A DNA stretch of 9,438 nt from JABJPE01 sp036340215 (GCA_036340215.1 JAYYZF010000031.1:1-9438), one strand, 5' to 3'; shown: positions 1 to 6,742, counted from the stretch's first letter. Notes: generated by a model from the letters alone, not told the origin. Program-made: numbers and translations.

Positions 1-47
1 AAGAGAATTAGATACTAAAGATAATTAACTTGAAGGAGAAGTGAACC

Positions 48-944
48 ATGGATTTTTTATTATTACTATTTATTATTCTAGTTGTAACTGTATTTGCGAA
101 AACTGTTATAATAGTCCCACAAAGAGAAGCATTTATTGTTGAAAGATTGGGACGCTATTCCACAACATTATCTGCAGGTTTTCACATACTTTTGCCGTTC
201 ATAGACAAGCTTGCTTACAAGCACACTTTGAAAGAGCAGGCTATGGAAGTATCATCACAGGTTTGTATAACAAGGGATAATATTGCCGTTGAAGTTGATG
301 GGATCTTGTATTTACAAGTAATAGATCCTAAATCAGCATCATATGGTATTAATAATTACCAGTATGCGACAGCGCAAATTGCACAAACCACAATGCGTAG
401 TATAATCGGTAAAATGGATTTAGATAAAACATTCGAAGAAAGAGAGCTTATAAACAAAGGTATTGTTTCTGCTGTTGATGGTGCATCTGAGCCGTGGGGA
501 GTGAAGGTTACTAGATATGAAGTGAAAAATATAGTTCCTCCTAAAAGCATAAAAGATGCTATGGAAAAACAAATGAGGGCAGAGAGAGAGAAGCGTGCTT
601 TAATTGCAGAATCAGAGGGTGATAAGCAAGCAAAGATTAATAGAGCTGAGGGTGAGAAACAAGAGTTAATAAGGTTAGCTGAAGGTAAAGCCTTTGAAAT
701 TTCAACCGTTGCAAATGCTACAGCTGCTGGTATATCAGCTGTTGCTAAGTCTATTGGTGACAAAGATGGATTAGAGGCTGTAAATTTGAAAGTGGCTGAA
801 AATTACATCAAGGAGTTTGGTAATATCGCAAAAGAATCTAACACTTTGATTATTCCATCTAATCTTGCTGATATTAGCGGTGTTGCTGCGAGTTTAATGT
901 CAGTAGTTAAAAAAACTAATCATGACAATAAATCAAGTAATTGA
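48..944 (+). CDS. qmcA: SPFH/stomatin-family membrane protein (paraslipin, QmcA-like)
   Basis: A 298-residue slipin. Family members are anchored in the inner membrane by one N-terminal helix, oligomerise into large cages or microdomains, and often act with FtsH or NfeD partners. Residues 1-22 form a hydrophobic anchor. The SPFH/Band 7 domain runs from about 23 to 175, with the family-typical ERLGRY at 32-37, a GFHxLLPFID stretch at 44-53 and MDLDKTFEERE at 122-132. A charged Ala/Glu/Lys-rich segment at about 168-215 (RAEREKRALIAESEG, then RAEGEKQE) is the expected coiled coil, followed by an Ala-rich oligomerisation stretch near 222-235. The length fits QmcA/paraslipins. The start is supported by AAGGAG at 33-38, nine bases before ATG. 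NfeD is often the neighbouring gene, but only 47 bases lie upstream, so this cannot be tested. Family assignment is secure; the exact gene name is inferred. Confidence 0.9.
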   Translation: MDFLLLLFIILVVTVFAKTVIIVPQREAFIVERLGRYSTTLSAGFHILLPFIDKLAYKHTLKEQAMEVSSQVCITRDNIAVEVDGILYLQVIDPKSASYGINNYQYATAQIAQTTMRSIIGKMDLDKTFEERELINKGIVSAVDGASEPWGVKVTRYEVKNIVPPKSIKDAMEKQMRAEREKRALIAESEGDKQAKINRAEGEKQELIRLAEGKAFEISTVANATAAGISAVAKSIGDKDGLEAVNLKVAENYIKEFGNIAKESNTLIIPSNLADISGVAASLMSVVKKTNHDNKSSN

Positions 945-955
945 TCCCTAAAATT

Positions 956-1000
956 AACCAAGCTACCTTAGGCATTGCTGAATAATTTTAATGCTTGGTT
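956..1000 (-). terminator. Possible terminator between convergent qmcA-like and ABC genes
   Basis: An 8-bp perfect inverted repeat, AACCAAGC (956-963) with GCTTGGTT (993-1000), encloses a 29-base loop. Read on the - strand the second arm is followed by AATTTTA, a weak T-rich tail. The first - strand arm lies in the last codons of the ABC gene and its TAA stop falls in the loop. The long loop and poor T-tract make this tentative. Confidence 0.3.
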
Positions 1001-2751
1001 CTTAAGTCTCCGTGTTCCCTTTGCCAGAGGCTTTTATAATAGTGATTAAACTTCAGTAGATTTATATGTGTGCCACTAGCTACTATTTTACCTTCATTGA
1101 CAATATGTATAAGATCCATTTCTTTCATTATTTCAAGTTTATGTGCTATAACAATAATCGTTTTATTTTTTAATAATTTAAATAATGATTTCTGTACTTT
1201 TTTCTCAGTAATTTTGTCTAAAGAGCTAGTTGCCTCATCCAAGATAAATATTTTTGAGTCTTTTAATATTGCTCTTGCAATTACTATTCTTTGTTTTTGT
1301 CCTCTTGATAATTTTAAACCTTTATCACCAACAGTGGCAAGGTAGCCTTTGTCTAGTTTTTGTATGAATTCATGCGCGTGAGCAATCTTAGCTGCACGTA
1401 CAACTTCTTCAAAGCTAGCATGGAGATTGCCATACTGTATATTAGATAAGATTGTTCTGTGAAACAAATTTGGATTTTGTGGTATAATTGTAATTTGCTG
1501 CCTTAGGCTTTTAACAGTAACCCCGCTTATATCCTGATTATCGATTAAAATTTTACCAGATTCAGTTTCATATATTCTTGTCATGAGATTAGTTAATGTG
1601 CTTTTACCTTGACCACTGAATCCAATAATTCCAACTTTTGTCCCACCAGTTATTTTTAGGTTTAAGTCTTCAAAAATGGCTTTTTCACTATTGTATTTAA
1701 AAGTTATATTTTTTAGTAATATATTTCCATTGGAAATCACTAATGGCTTAATATCATTTTCAAAGTATTGATAATTACTTTTTTCAAAAATATTAAGAGA
1801 ATTACGGCATATATTAATCTGCTCAGATAATTTTAAAATACTATCAGAAAACATCCAAACTTGGTCTATTATCTTTTTAGAAATAAGAATAATAAAGGCA
1901 AAGTCACCAGCTGATACAAGATTTCTTGTACAGAGCCAGACTAGTGCTAATATTGTGATTATTTCAATGATAAATGATATTAAACTTAAAAAAATAGCAT
2001 TATAAGTTGCTATTAGTTGCATTCTCTGGTCTTTTTTAATCAATTTAGAAGTATTTATTTCCATCTGCTTTAGTTCAAAATCTTCCCTAGCAAATATTTT
2101 AATTTCAAATATATTACTAAGACTATCGACAACTTTTCCAAAGTTAATTGCTCTATAATCAGTATAATCTATTATATATGAATTAATTTTCTTAGAAAAA
2201 ATGTAAGATATAACTATGAACACGGTGATTATTGTTGTGAAAAAAAAACTAAAAAGGATATTAGTAGTTCCTGCTATGATTACAGATAGGGTTAGTATTG
2301 TAAATTGCATAAACATCATAAGTAGATTATTAATTAGATTCACAGAGTTTATCAGAAGATCGTTAACTTTCGTGCTTAACTCTCCAGTTAGGTTGTTTTG
2401 AAAAAATGAATATGGTTTATTTTTAAGATTTTTAAGTGTTATACTCAGTATTTCACCCTTTAATAATGGGAAAAACTTTGCAGATACGTAGTTACGTGAT
2501 CTCCATGCAATTAGTATAAAAAAGCTCATTGATATTATTATTACAACAGGTGTATTTATCTCTTTAGGTGTTTTGCTTGTGATGTTAGTTGATACGCTAT
2601 CTATTAATATCTTAAATGCGTATGGTTCTATGATGCTATGAAATGTGGAGTAGCATCCTATTGCAAAAATGTATATAAGTAATTTTCTATTTGGCTTCGT
2701 TATCCTATTAAGGAATAAAAATACCGAATGATCTAAAAAAAATTTTTTCAA
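988..2751 (-). CDS. Type I ABC exporter half-transporter (permease fused to ATPase)
   Basis: A 587-residue half-transporter with an N-terminal transmembrane domain (about 1-315) and a C-terminal nucleotide-binding domain, as in MsbA/lipid-A or peptide exporters that work as dimers. The hydrophobic helices lie near 24-50, 68-83, 143-158, 163-185 and 253-275. In the ATPase domain I see A-loop Tyr353, Walker A GFSGQGKST (377-385), Q-loop Gln425, signature LSRGQ (481-485, where the consensus is LSGGQ), Walker B IFILDE (501-506), D-loop SSLD (509-512) and switch His537. All catalytic motifs are intact. The start is a TTG at 2749-2751, with AGGAA (2757-2761) five bases upstream. An ATG four bases further upstream is out of frame and too close to that site. 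The substrate cannot be deduced. The gene stands alone, convergent with the SPFH gene. Confidence 0.9.
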   Translation of the reverse strand: MKKFFLDHSVFLFLNRITKPNRKLLIYIFAIGCYSTFHSIIEPYAFKILIDSVSTNITSKTPKEINTPVVIIISMSFFILIAWRSRNYVSAKFFPLLKGEILSITLKNLKNKPYSFFQNNLTGELSTKVNDLLINSVNLINNLLMMFMQFTILTLSVIIAGTTNILFSFFFTTIITVFIVISYIFSKKINSYIIDYTDYRAINFGKVVDSLSNIFEIKIFAREDFELKQMEINTSKLIKKDQRMQLIATYNAIFLSLISFIIEIITILALVWLCTRNLVSAGDFAFIILISKKIIDQVWMFSDSILKLSEQINICRNSLNIFEKSNYQYFENDIKPLVISNGNILLKNITFKYNSEKAIFEDLNLKITGGTKVGIIGFSGQGKSTLTNLMTRIYETESGKILIDNQDISGVTVKSLRQQITIIPQNPNLFHRTILSNIQYGNLHASFEEVVRAAKIAHAHEFIQKLDKGYLATVGDKGLKLSRGQKQRIVIARAILKDSKIFILDEATSSLDKITEKKVQKSLFKLLKNKTIIVIAHKLEIMKEMDLIHIVNEGKIVASGTHINLLKFNHYYKSLWQREHGDLRTKH

Positions 2752-2773
2752 ACATATTCCTATATAAATTATG

Positions 2774-2802
2774 AAAATATAATTTTAGAGTTCACTTTTC
2801 AA
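2774..2802 (-). promoter_or_regulatory. Candidate sigma70-type promoter of the ABC transporter
   Basis: On the - strand TTGAAA (2797-2802) is followed after 17 bp by TATTTT (2774-2779). A TATATT overlaps it at a shorter spacing. Transcription would begin near 2767, leaving a short leader that carries the AGGAA ribosome site. Motif matching only. Confidence 0.4.
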
Positions 2803-2850
2803 TATAGGGATTATTGAGATAATATTAATTACCAGTTACGGTTTTACTTA

Positions 2851-2859
2851 TGCTATATT
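2851..2859 (+). promoter_or_regulatory. Candidate extended -10 promoter of the small secreted protein gene
   Basis: TGCTATATT fits the extended -10 pattern TGn plus a TATAAT-like hexamer. No good -35 is seen, which extended -10 promoters can lack. It lies 30 bases before the ATG at 2889, leaving room for the GAGG ribosome site. It is divergent from the ABC transporter promoter in the same 137-bp gap. Confidence 0.4.
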
Positions 2860-2888
2860 AACCACCATATTATCTTGAGGATAAAAAA

Positions 2889-3290
2889 ATGAAAAAAATA
2901 TTCCCTTTCTTTTTTACATTTACCTTTGTATATTCCTTATCAAACACCCCAGTTTCTCAATTCAATAGTGTTGTTGAGAATTTATCTAGCTGTAATTTCA
3001 TTAAAACTAGATACTCTCTTGTTAATGGCGCTAATTTTGCTTCACCTACCTTAGACATTAGGTCTCACAGTACATTAGCTTTAGATGTTTTATTTGATGA
3101 TTCCACTTTTTCAAATGATGACTTTTTAGCCGGTGTTAGTTATGAGATAAGTTGTGATAATACATATAGTGGGTATATTGATTTAAAGTTTTATGTAAAT
3201 AAGATTGGAATTAAATATTCATCTAGTCAAATTAAATTGCAACTCCCTAGCAGTACTAATTTCCATAATGTTATATTCATGGATGCTTAA
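2889..3290 (+). CDS. Small secreted/periplasmic protein of unknown function
   Basis: A 133-residue protein that I do not recognise. It begins MKK followed by a Phe-rich hydrophobic core (residues 4-15) and a plausible signal peptidase I site after SLS (16-18), so the mature protein would be about 115 residues and exported. There is no lipobox cysteine. The mature part alternates polar and hydrophobic residues in a way that suggests beta strands. It has just two cysteines, Cys35 and Cys89, which could form a disulfide in the periplasm. GAGG at 2877-2880, eight bases before ATG, and an extended -10 upstream support a real gene. It ends six bases before the convergent dacB stop, with no clear terminator between them. 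The function is open; export is inferred from the N-terminus. Confidence 0.7.
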   Translation: MKKIFPFFFTFTFVYSLSNTPVSQFNSVVENLSSCNFIKTRYSLVNGANFASPTLDIRSHSTLALDVLFDDSTFSNDDFLAGVSYEISCDNTYSGYIDLKFYVNKIGIKYSSSQIKLQLPSSTNFHNVIFMDA

Positions 3291-3296
3291 ATCTTA

Positions 3297-4694
3297 TTAC
3301 AATGACAAAATAGCAGTGCTTAAAGTCTTTTCTATTACTTTATGATAGATATTGTTTTTCTCAGGTGGACCATTTATAAGAATTACGTATGCAAAGTCGC
3401 TCGTAATCGTTGAGAAAAAACCAGCAAGGTTATAAACCCCAGTCATACCACCAGTTTTTCCATAAACTTTACCTTTTAAAGGAATTGAATCCATCCAAGT
3501 TAAAGTTCCATCAACTCCTGAAATTGGTAATGAAGTCTTAATAGTATCCTTATATTTCTTATCTTTATGTATTATTCTTAGTAATTTCATTATTTGTTCT
3601 GCTGATATATAGTTATATCTTGATAATCCTGAGCCATCAATTAGCTGATCATCTTCGAAGGGGAGATTAATTTTTTTGAATATACTGTTTACAGCGCTAT
3701 GACCAGACTCCCATGAGCCTTGTTGCTTGTAATAAATTTGCCCAACTTTTTTATAAATACTCTCAGCAAAAAGATTATTTGATTCTTTGAGCATAAAATT
3801 TATTATGTCTTTTAATGGTGGTGAGTAAACATTACCAACAATTCTTAATTTTGTTGGGACTTTCTTATTAAATAATATATTCCCATTATAGCTAATTCCA
3901 ACTGTTTTCATGATAGTTTCAATGTTTTTTATAGTAAATGTATTAGGATCATGAGCTGCGATTGCAAGTTTTTGTTCTGGCTTATTTAAACTTACACAGC
4001 CATTTAAAAGATAAACATTTTGGTAATGTCTCTCTCTTTTAAAAGTAAATTTACATTTTTTTTTCTGAGATTTAACAGTTTGTATATTTACCTTAATATC
4101 TTGGTCAAGCTCATTTTCAAGCCTAAAATAGGCTGGTTTTGCCTCAGAAAGTGCTGGAGATATATAAGCATTTACACAGTTTCCGTTTATAATGTTGGCT
4201 GAAATAGGAGCTGCGTAACAGTCATCTAACTCATCCCACATCCAGCCGTGGCCATAATTTATCTCGTCAAAATCATCGTTATATAGAACTACATTGCCAC
4301 TTATTTCGTCAAAAAGATTATTTTTTATTTTAACTAGTTCATTCTGAATTTTATCGATATTTAAAGTTGGATCCCCTGAAAATTTTAACCACATGTCGCC
4401 AACTAGTTTATGGTCATGTACATCACCGTCTATTCCAACAGAGGTAATATATTTAAAATCATCCCCGAGAAGCTGAAGTGAGCTATATGCTGTGGCCAGC
4501 TTTTGAATACTAGCAGGTGAAAACTCTAAGTTTGTATCTTTTTTTATAATATCTTTTTCATTGTTTAAATCATATATATATATACTTGTATTTGCTCTAT
4601 ACAGTGATTGTAAGTCATTTGTTAAGTATAAATTACTGCAAAAAGACTGAGCGCTATAAACCAGAAAAAATAACAGCTTTATTTTTTTTTTCAA
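3297..4694 (-). CDS. dacB: D-alanyl-D-alanine carboxypeptidase/endopeptidase (PBP4 family)
   Basis: A class C penicillin-binding protein that trims or cleaves peptidoglycan stem peptides in the periplasm. From the TTG at 4692-4694 it has 465 residues. The active-site motifs are in order: SIQK (Ser62-Lys65, preceded by PA), SNN (Ser305-Asn307) and KTG (413-415), plus the family-typical DGSGLSR (353-359). The size matches E. coli DacB. A longer reading begins at a TTG at 4713-4715. I prefer 4694 because GGGGA lies seven bases before it, it gives a clean signal peptide (MKKKIKLLFFLVYSAQSFCS), and a perfect TATAAT at 4720-4725 would put the transcript start close to 4713, leaving no leader for the longer form. 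It is divergent from the VOC-domain gene and convergent with the small secreted protein. The family is secure; the start is inferred. Confidence 0.93.
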   Translation of the reverse strand: MKKKIKLLFFLVYSAQSFCSNLYLTNDLQSLYRANTSIYIYDLNNEKDIIKKDTNLEFSPASIQKLATAYSSLQLLGDDFKYITSVGIDGDVHDHKLVGDMWLKFSGDPTLNIDKIQNELVKIKNNLFDEISGNVVLYNDDFDEINYGHGWMWDELDDCYAAPISANIINGNCVNAYISPALSEAKPAYFRLENELDQDIKVNIQTVKSQKKKCKFTFKRERHYQNVYLLNGCVSLNKPEQKLAIAAHDPNTFTIKNIETIMKTVGISYNGNILFNKKVPTKLRIVGNVYSPPLKDIINFMLKESNNLFAESIYKKVGQIYYKQQGSWESGHSAVNSIFKKINLPFEDDQLIDGSGLSRYNYISAEQIMKLLRIIHKDKKYKDTIKTSLPISGVDGTLTWMDSIPLKGKVYGKTGGMTGVYNLAGFFSTITSDFAYVILINGPPEKNNIYHKVIEKTLSTAILSL

Positions 4695-4719
4695 ATTTCT
4701 ATCCCCAATTAACAAAAAA

Positions 4720-4725
4720 ATTATA
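4720..4725 (-). promoter_or_regulatory. Perfect -10 box upstream of dacB
   Basis: TATAAT on the - strand lies 26 bases upstream of the preferred dacB start codon. No convincing -35 hexamer is seen 16-18 bp upstream; the region there is a run of A/T. The position supports the shorter dacB reading. Confidence 0.45.
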
Positions 4726-4784
4726 AGTCATGAAGATAAAAAAAACTATTTTTTTCGTATTTTTTGTATATTAGAATGCTTTTC

Positions 4785-4812
4785 ATGGCTTACTTCATAC
4801 AGAAAAAGCCAT
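4785..4812. repeat. Inverted repeat in the dacB / VOC-gene divergent intergenic region
   Basis: ATGGCTT (4785-4791) pairs with AAGCCAT (4806-4812) around a 14-base loop, and four further T-A pairs follow after one mismatch. It is not a standard terminator, because an A-run rather than a T-run follows it on the + strand and the - strand tail is GAAAAG. It could be a regulator site for either divergent gene. The rest of the 243-bp gap (4695-4937) holds the two promoters, T-rich tracts and nothing else I can name. Confidence 0.35.
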
Positions 4813-4869
4813 AAAAAACAACCACTTGAGATCGTAGTTTCTATATGGTTGAAATTTAATGTTTTTTTC

Positions 4870-4898
4870 TTGATTTGCAGAAAATAATCAGTTATATT
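4870..4898 (+). promoter_or_regulatory. Candidate sigma70-type promoter of the VOC-domain gene
   Basis: TTGATT (4870-4875), a 17-bp spacer and TATATT (4893-4898) precede the gene. An alternative register is TTGCAG (4875-4880), 17 bp, TATATA (4898-4903). Either places transcription start 25-35 bases before the AAGGAGGT ribosome site. Confidence 0.5.
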
Positions 4899-4937
4899 AT
4901 ATAGATAGTGTTATTCAATGTAATAAGGAGGTTCAGA

Positions 4938-5909
4938 ATGACATCAACTACTATGGTAAATAATACCAATAAGACACAACCGTGTAATAAATCAACTCGT
5001 GTAATAAGATATGTGACTCAGCCAAATAGGACTGCTGATATCAACACTCGTATAAGCAATAATTGTACGGTAAACAACATTCAGTCGGCTCAGAAGCCAT
5101 CAATAAATCAACCTATTATGCAGCAGCCACCAACTGTAACGGAGCAGCTACCAACTGTAACGGAGCAGCCACCAACTGTAACGGAGCAGCCACCAACTGT
5201 AACGAATGTTAGTCAAGCATGTGCTAATTCTAACTTAAGTGAAGTCGCAACTAGCTTACAAAACCAAACAGACTGTTCTTTAAATGAAACTTTAAATCAA
5301 GTTGTAAATGCTAGATCTGAAAGCTGTAATCTAGCCGATCAAAATATAAATTCTTACGAAAATTTTGCTAATTCTGATAATTGTGCTACTGTTAATTGTG
5401 AAAACAACATATCTCAGCCTATAAACAGTAATAGCACATTTAATTTATCCAGTAATAGATCAGGTTTAGAAACTACTCCTGCAAATAACCGCAAGCCTCA
5501 GGTTACTCATAACCAACTTTATTTAAGCCATACTAATTTAATCGTAAAATCTGTAGCAGCTGCTGTTGAGTTTTATGTAAATGCTTTTAATTGGTCTGTA
5601 GTAAAAGTATCTGAAAAGGCTGCTGTCATGCAATATAACAATTACACTTTTTATTTAGTTGCAGAGCAAAATGTTATTGATTACTTTGGGTATACAGCTG
5701 TATCTCCACAAACAAGTGGTCACTCACCAGCTATGACAACAACATTACTATGTGATGATGTTATCAGTGTTTGGAATAATGCTCTAGCTGCAGGTGCTAT
5801 ACCTGTCAAGTCTCCATATAAAAAGGCCAATGGCAGTACTTGTGCAACCTTAGTAGGTACGGAAAATTACGTCTGGTTCATAACTGATAGTAACAATTTT
5901 TTCTGCTAG
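4938..5909 (+). CDS. VOC (PhnB/glyoxalase-like) domain protein with a long low-complexity N-terminus
   Basis: A 323-residue protein. The start is ATG 4938, with a perfect AAGGAGGT (4925-4932) five bases before it; a GTG at 4908 would read through that site. Residues 1-190 are low-complexity, rich in Asn, Ser, Thr and Gln, with seven scattered cysteines (16, 43, 95, 113, 130, 149, 154), and include four copies of Q(P/L)PTVT(E/N) at 63-90. No signal peptide or membrane helix is seen. Residues about 194-317 resemble one vicinal-oxygen-chelate module: SHTNLIVKSVAAAVEFYVNAF, then GHSP (261-264), DDVISVWNNALAAGA (273-287) and GTENYVWFIT (307-316). His198 matches the usual first metal ligand, but the DPFGH-like end motif is replaced by GTENY, so metal binding or catalysis may be lost. 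The substrate is unknown. It stands alone, convergent with the CI-like gene. The domain call is fairly sure; the function is not. Confidence 0.75.
   Translation: MTSTTMVNNTNKTQPCNKSTRVIRYVTQPNRTADINTRISNNCTVNNIQSAQKPSINQPIMQQPPTVTEQLPTVTEQPPTVTEQPPTVTNVSQACANSNLSEVATSLQNQTDCSLNETLNQVVNARSESCNLADQNINSYENFANSDNCATVNCENNISQPINSNSTFNLSSNRSGLETTPANNRKPQVTHNQLYLSHTNLIVKSVAAAVEFYVNAFNWSVVKVSEKAAVMQYNNYTFYLVAEQNVIDYFGYTAVSPQTSGHSPAMTTTLLCDDVISVWNNALAAGAIPVKSPYKKANGSTCATLVGTENYVWFITDSNNFFC
5124..5207 (+). repeat. Four tandem 21-bp repeats inside the VOC-domain gene
   Basis: The unit CAGCCACCAACTGTAACGGAG occurs four times head to tail (5124, 5145, 5166, 5187). The second copy has CTA for CCA and the last ends in AAT. 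It encodes QPPTVTE. The copies are almost identical at synonymous positions, which suggests recent expansion. A unit of 21 bp keeps the frame, so copy-number change would alter length only. Confidence 0.92.
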
Positions 5910-5933
5910 AATAGTTAATTTTCTGGCATTAGT

Positions 5934-5945
5934 ACTACTAGTAGT
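5934..5945. repeat. 12-bp perfect palindrome between convergent genes
   Basis: ACTACTAGTAGT lies in the 40-bp gap between the VOC-gene stop and the stop of the CI-like gene. AGT (5931-5933) and ACT (5947-5949) extend the pairing past one bulged base. It may be a small bidirectional terminator hairpin or a protein site. No strong T-tract follows on either strand. Confidence 0.4.
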
Positions 5946-5949
5946 GACT

Positions 5950-6603
5950 TTAATTATCAGGGCTTCTAACCCAGGTAATCGGAGCAGCACTTTGTAAGAC
6001 AGCATTATATATAAAGGGTTCATCAACTTTTGAATCCCTATTCAAGCAGATGAGATTATAGCAGTTGCTGATGGTTCCCTTTTTTATGTATCGTAGTAGT
6101 TTCTTCCCAGATGTCTCTACGATACATGTCTTGTTGATTAAGTTATCTATTTTTTTCCCTGTTCTTTTACGTCCAGCTAATATCTGACCACTACAAAAAT
6201 AGGGTTCCATAGAGTCATCAATAACTTTTATTGTCGTAGCGTCTGGTGTCAAACTAACGTATAAATCAAGTTCTTTTTCAATTACCTGATCCTGAGGAAC
6301 AGCGCTGACACTCTCATTGTAGTTATGCCTTTTAATAGAAGTTTCACTTATAATTGGGCTACTTCCAAGTCCATACATTAACCACTCAAACGAACAAAAA
6401 AGTCCTTCGTTGCTAAGAGCCTGAATCATTATATTAGCACCTTTTTCCGTCAAACCACCAAATCTAGCAGTTTCCCAGTTTTGTAGTGTTCCTTGAGAGA
6501 CGTTGTATTTTTCTGAAAAAGCTTTTCGTGAATAGTGGGTCATTTTTCTAAGTTTTTTTAATCTTGTAGCTCTTAATATTTTTTGTTCTGGAGAATTATT
6601 CAT
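5950..6603 (-). CDS. CI/LexA-like transcriptional regulator (HTH plus S24-type domain)
   Basis: A 217-residue repressor of phage-CI architecture. Residues about 12-78 form an HTH domain that includes SRKAFSEKYNVSQGTLQNWE (25-44) and GGLTEKGA (49-56), a form I recall from Legionella/Coxiella regulators. A linker (about 80-110) leads to a LexA/CI C-terminal domain with DDSMEP (129-134, Ser131 in the catalytic position) and GKKLLRYIKKG (166-176, Lys167 or 168 as the general base). The linker has no Ala-Gly or Cys-Gly pair, so RecA-stimulated self-cleavage of the classic kind is doubtful. AAGGCGGT six bases before ATG is a strong ribosome site. It is divergent from a small HTH gene over a 139-bp gap with candidate operators, so it probably represses its own and its neighbour's promoter. 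No other phage genes are nearby. Confidence 0.85.
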   Translation of the reverse strand: MNNSPEQKILRATRLKKLRKMTHYSRKAFSEKYNVSQGTLQNWETARFGGLTEKGANIMIQALSNEGLFCSFEWLMYGLGSSPIISETSIKRHNYNESVSAVPQDQVIEKELDLYVSLTPDATTIKVIDDSMEPYFCSGQILAGRKRTGKKIDNLINKTCIVETSGKKLLRYIKKGTISNCYNLICLNRDSKVDEPFIYNAVLQSAAPITWVRSPDN

Positions 6604-6666
6604 ATTTGCACCGCCTTGTGAGTTTTTTCTTACAGAAAAATAATCTTTAACCAGTTGATAATTTTT

Positions 6667-6713
6667 AGCGCATAAATTACGCTGTATTAACTTTATTACG
6701 CGAATAATGCGCT
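6667..6713. promoter_or_regulatory. Candidate operators with GCG half-sites between the CI-like and small HTH genes
   Basis: Site 1 is AGCGCATAAATTACGCT (6667-6683), with AGCG/CGCT arms. Site 2 is CGCGAATAATGCGCT (6699-6713), with GCG/CGC arms. AGCGCAT (6667) recurs inverted as ATGCGCT (6707-6713), and ATTACGC occurs twice directly, at 6676 and 6695. The GCG-to-CGC spacing is nine and seven bases, so the two sites are not strictly equivalent. GC-rich half-sites stand out in this AT-rich gap, and two dyads between a CI-like and a Cro-like gene are what such switches use. Binding is inferred. Confidence 0.5.
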
Positions 6714-6715
6714 TT

Positions 6716-6741
6716 AAGTAAAGATTACTTTATAAAAGTAA
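6716..6741. repeat. AAGTAA / TTACTT / AAGTAA array at the small HTH gene start
   Basis: AAGTAA (6716-6721), TTACTT (6725-6730) and AAGTAA (6736-6741) form two overlapping dyads with 3-base and 5-base spacers, ending one base before the ATG at 6743. A TATAAA at 6731-6736 lies inside. This could be a second operator type or promoter and leader structure. Confidence 0.4.
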
Positions 6742-6742
6742 C

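Noticed and set aside
1..28. Possible C-terminal codons of an upstream gene (RELDTKDN and stop at 26-28, or KRIRY and stop at 16-18)
   Set aside because: Both frames fit and fewer than ten codons are visible, so neither can be supported. NfeD would be expected here, but these residues cannot show it.
356..763. 135-codon open frame on the - strand
   Set aside because: It lies wholly inside the SPFH gene, has no ribosome site and reads as an antisense shadow of its Ala-rich coiled coil.
1070..1345. 91-codon open frame on the + strand inside the ABC gene
   Set aside because: Antisense shadow of the conserved ATPase domain, with no ribosome site or recognisable protein features.
4785..4812. Rho-independent terminator for dacB or the VOC gene
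   Set aside because: It lies upstream of both genes and has no T-tract after the stem on either strand.
4908..4937. GTG start extending the VOC-domain protein by ten residues
   Set aside because: It would translate through the perfect AAGGAGGT ribosome site that precedes ATG 4938.
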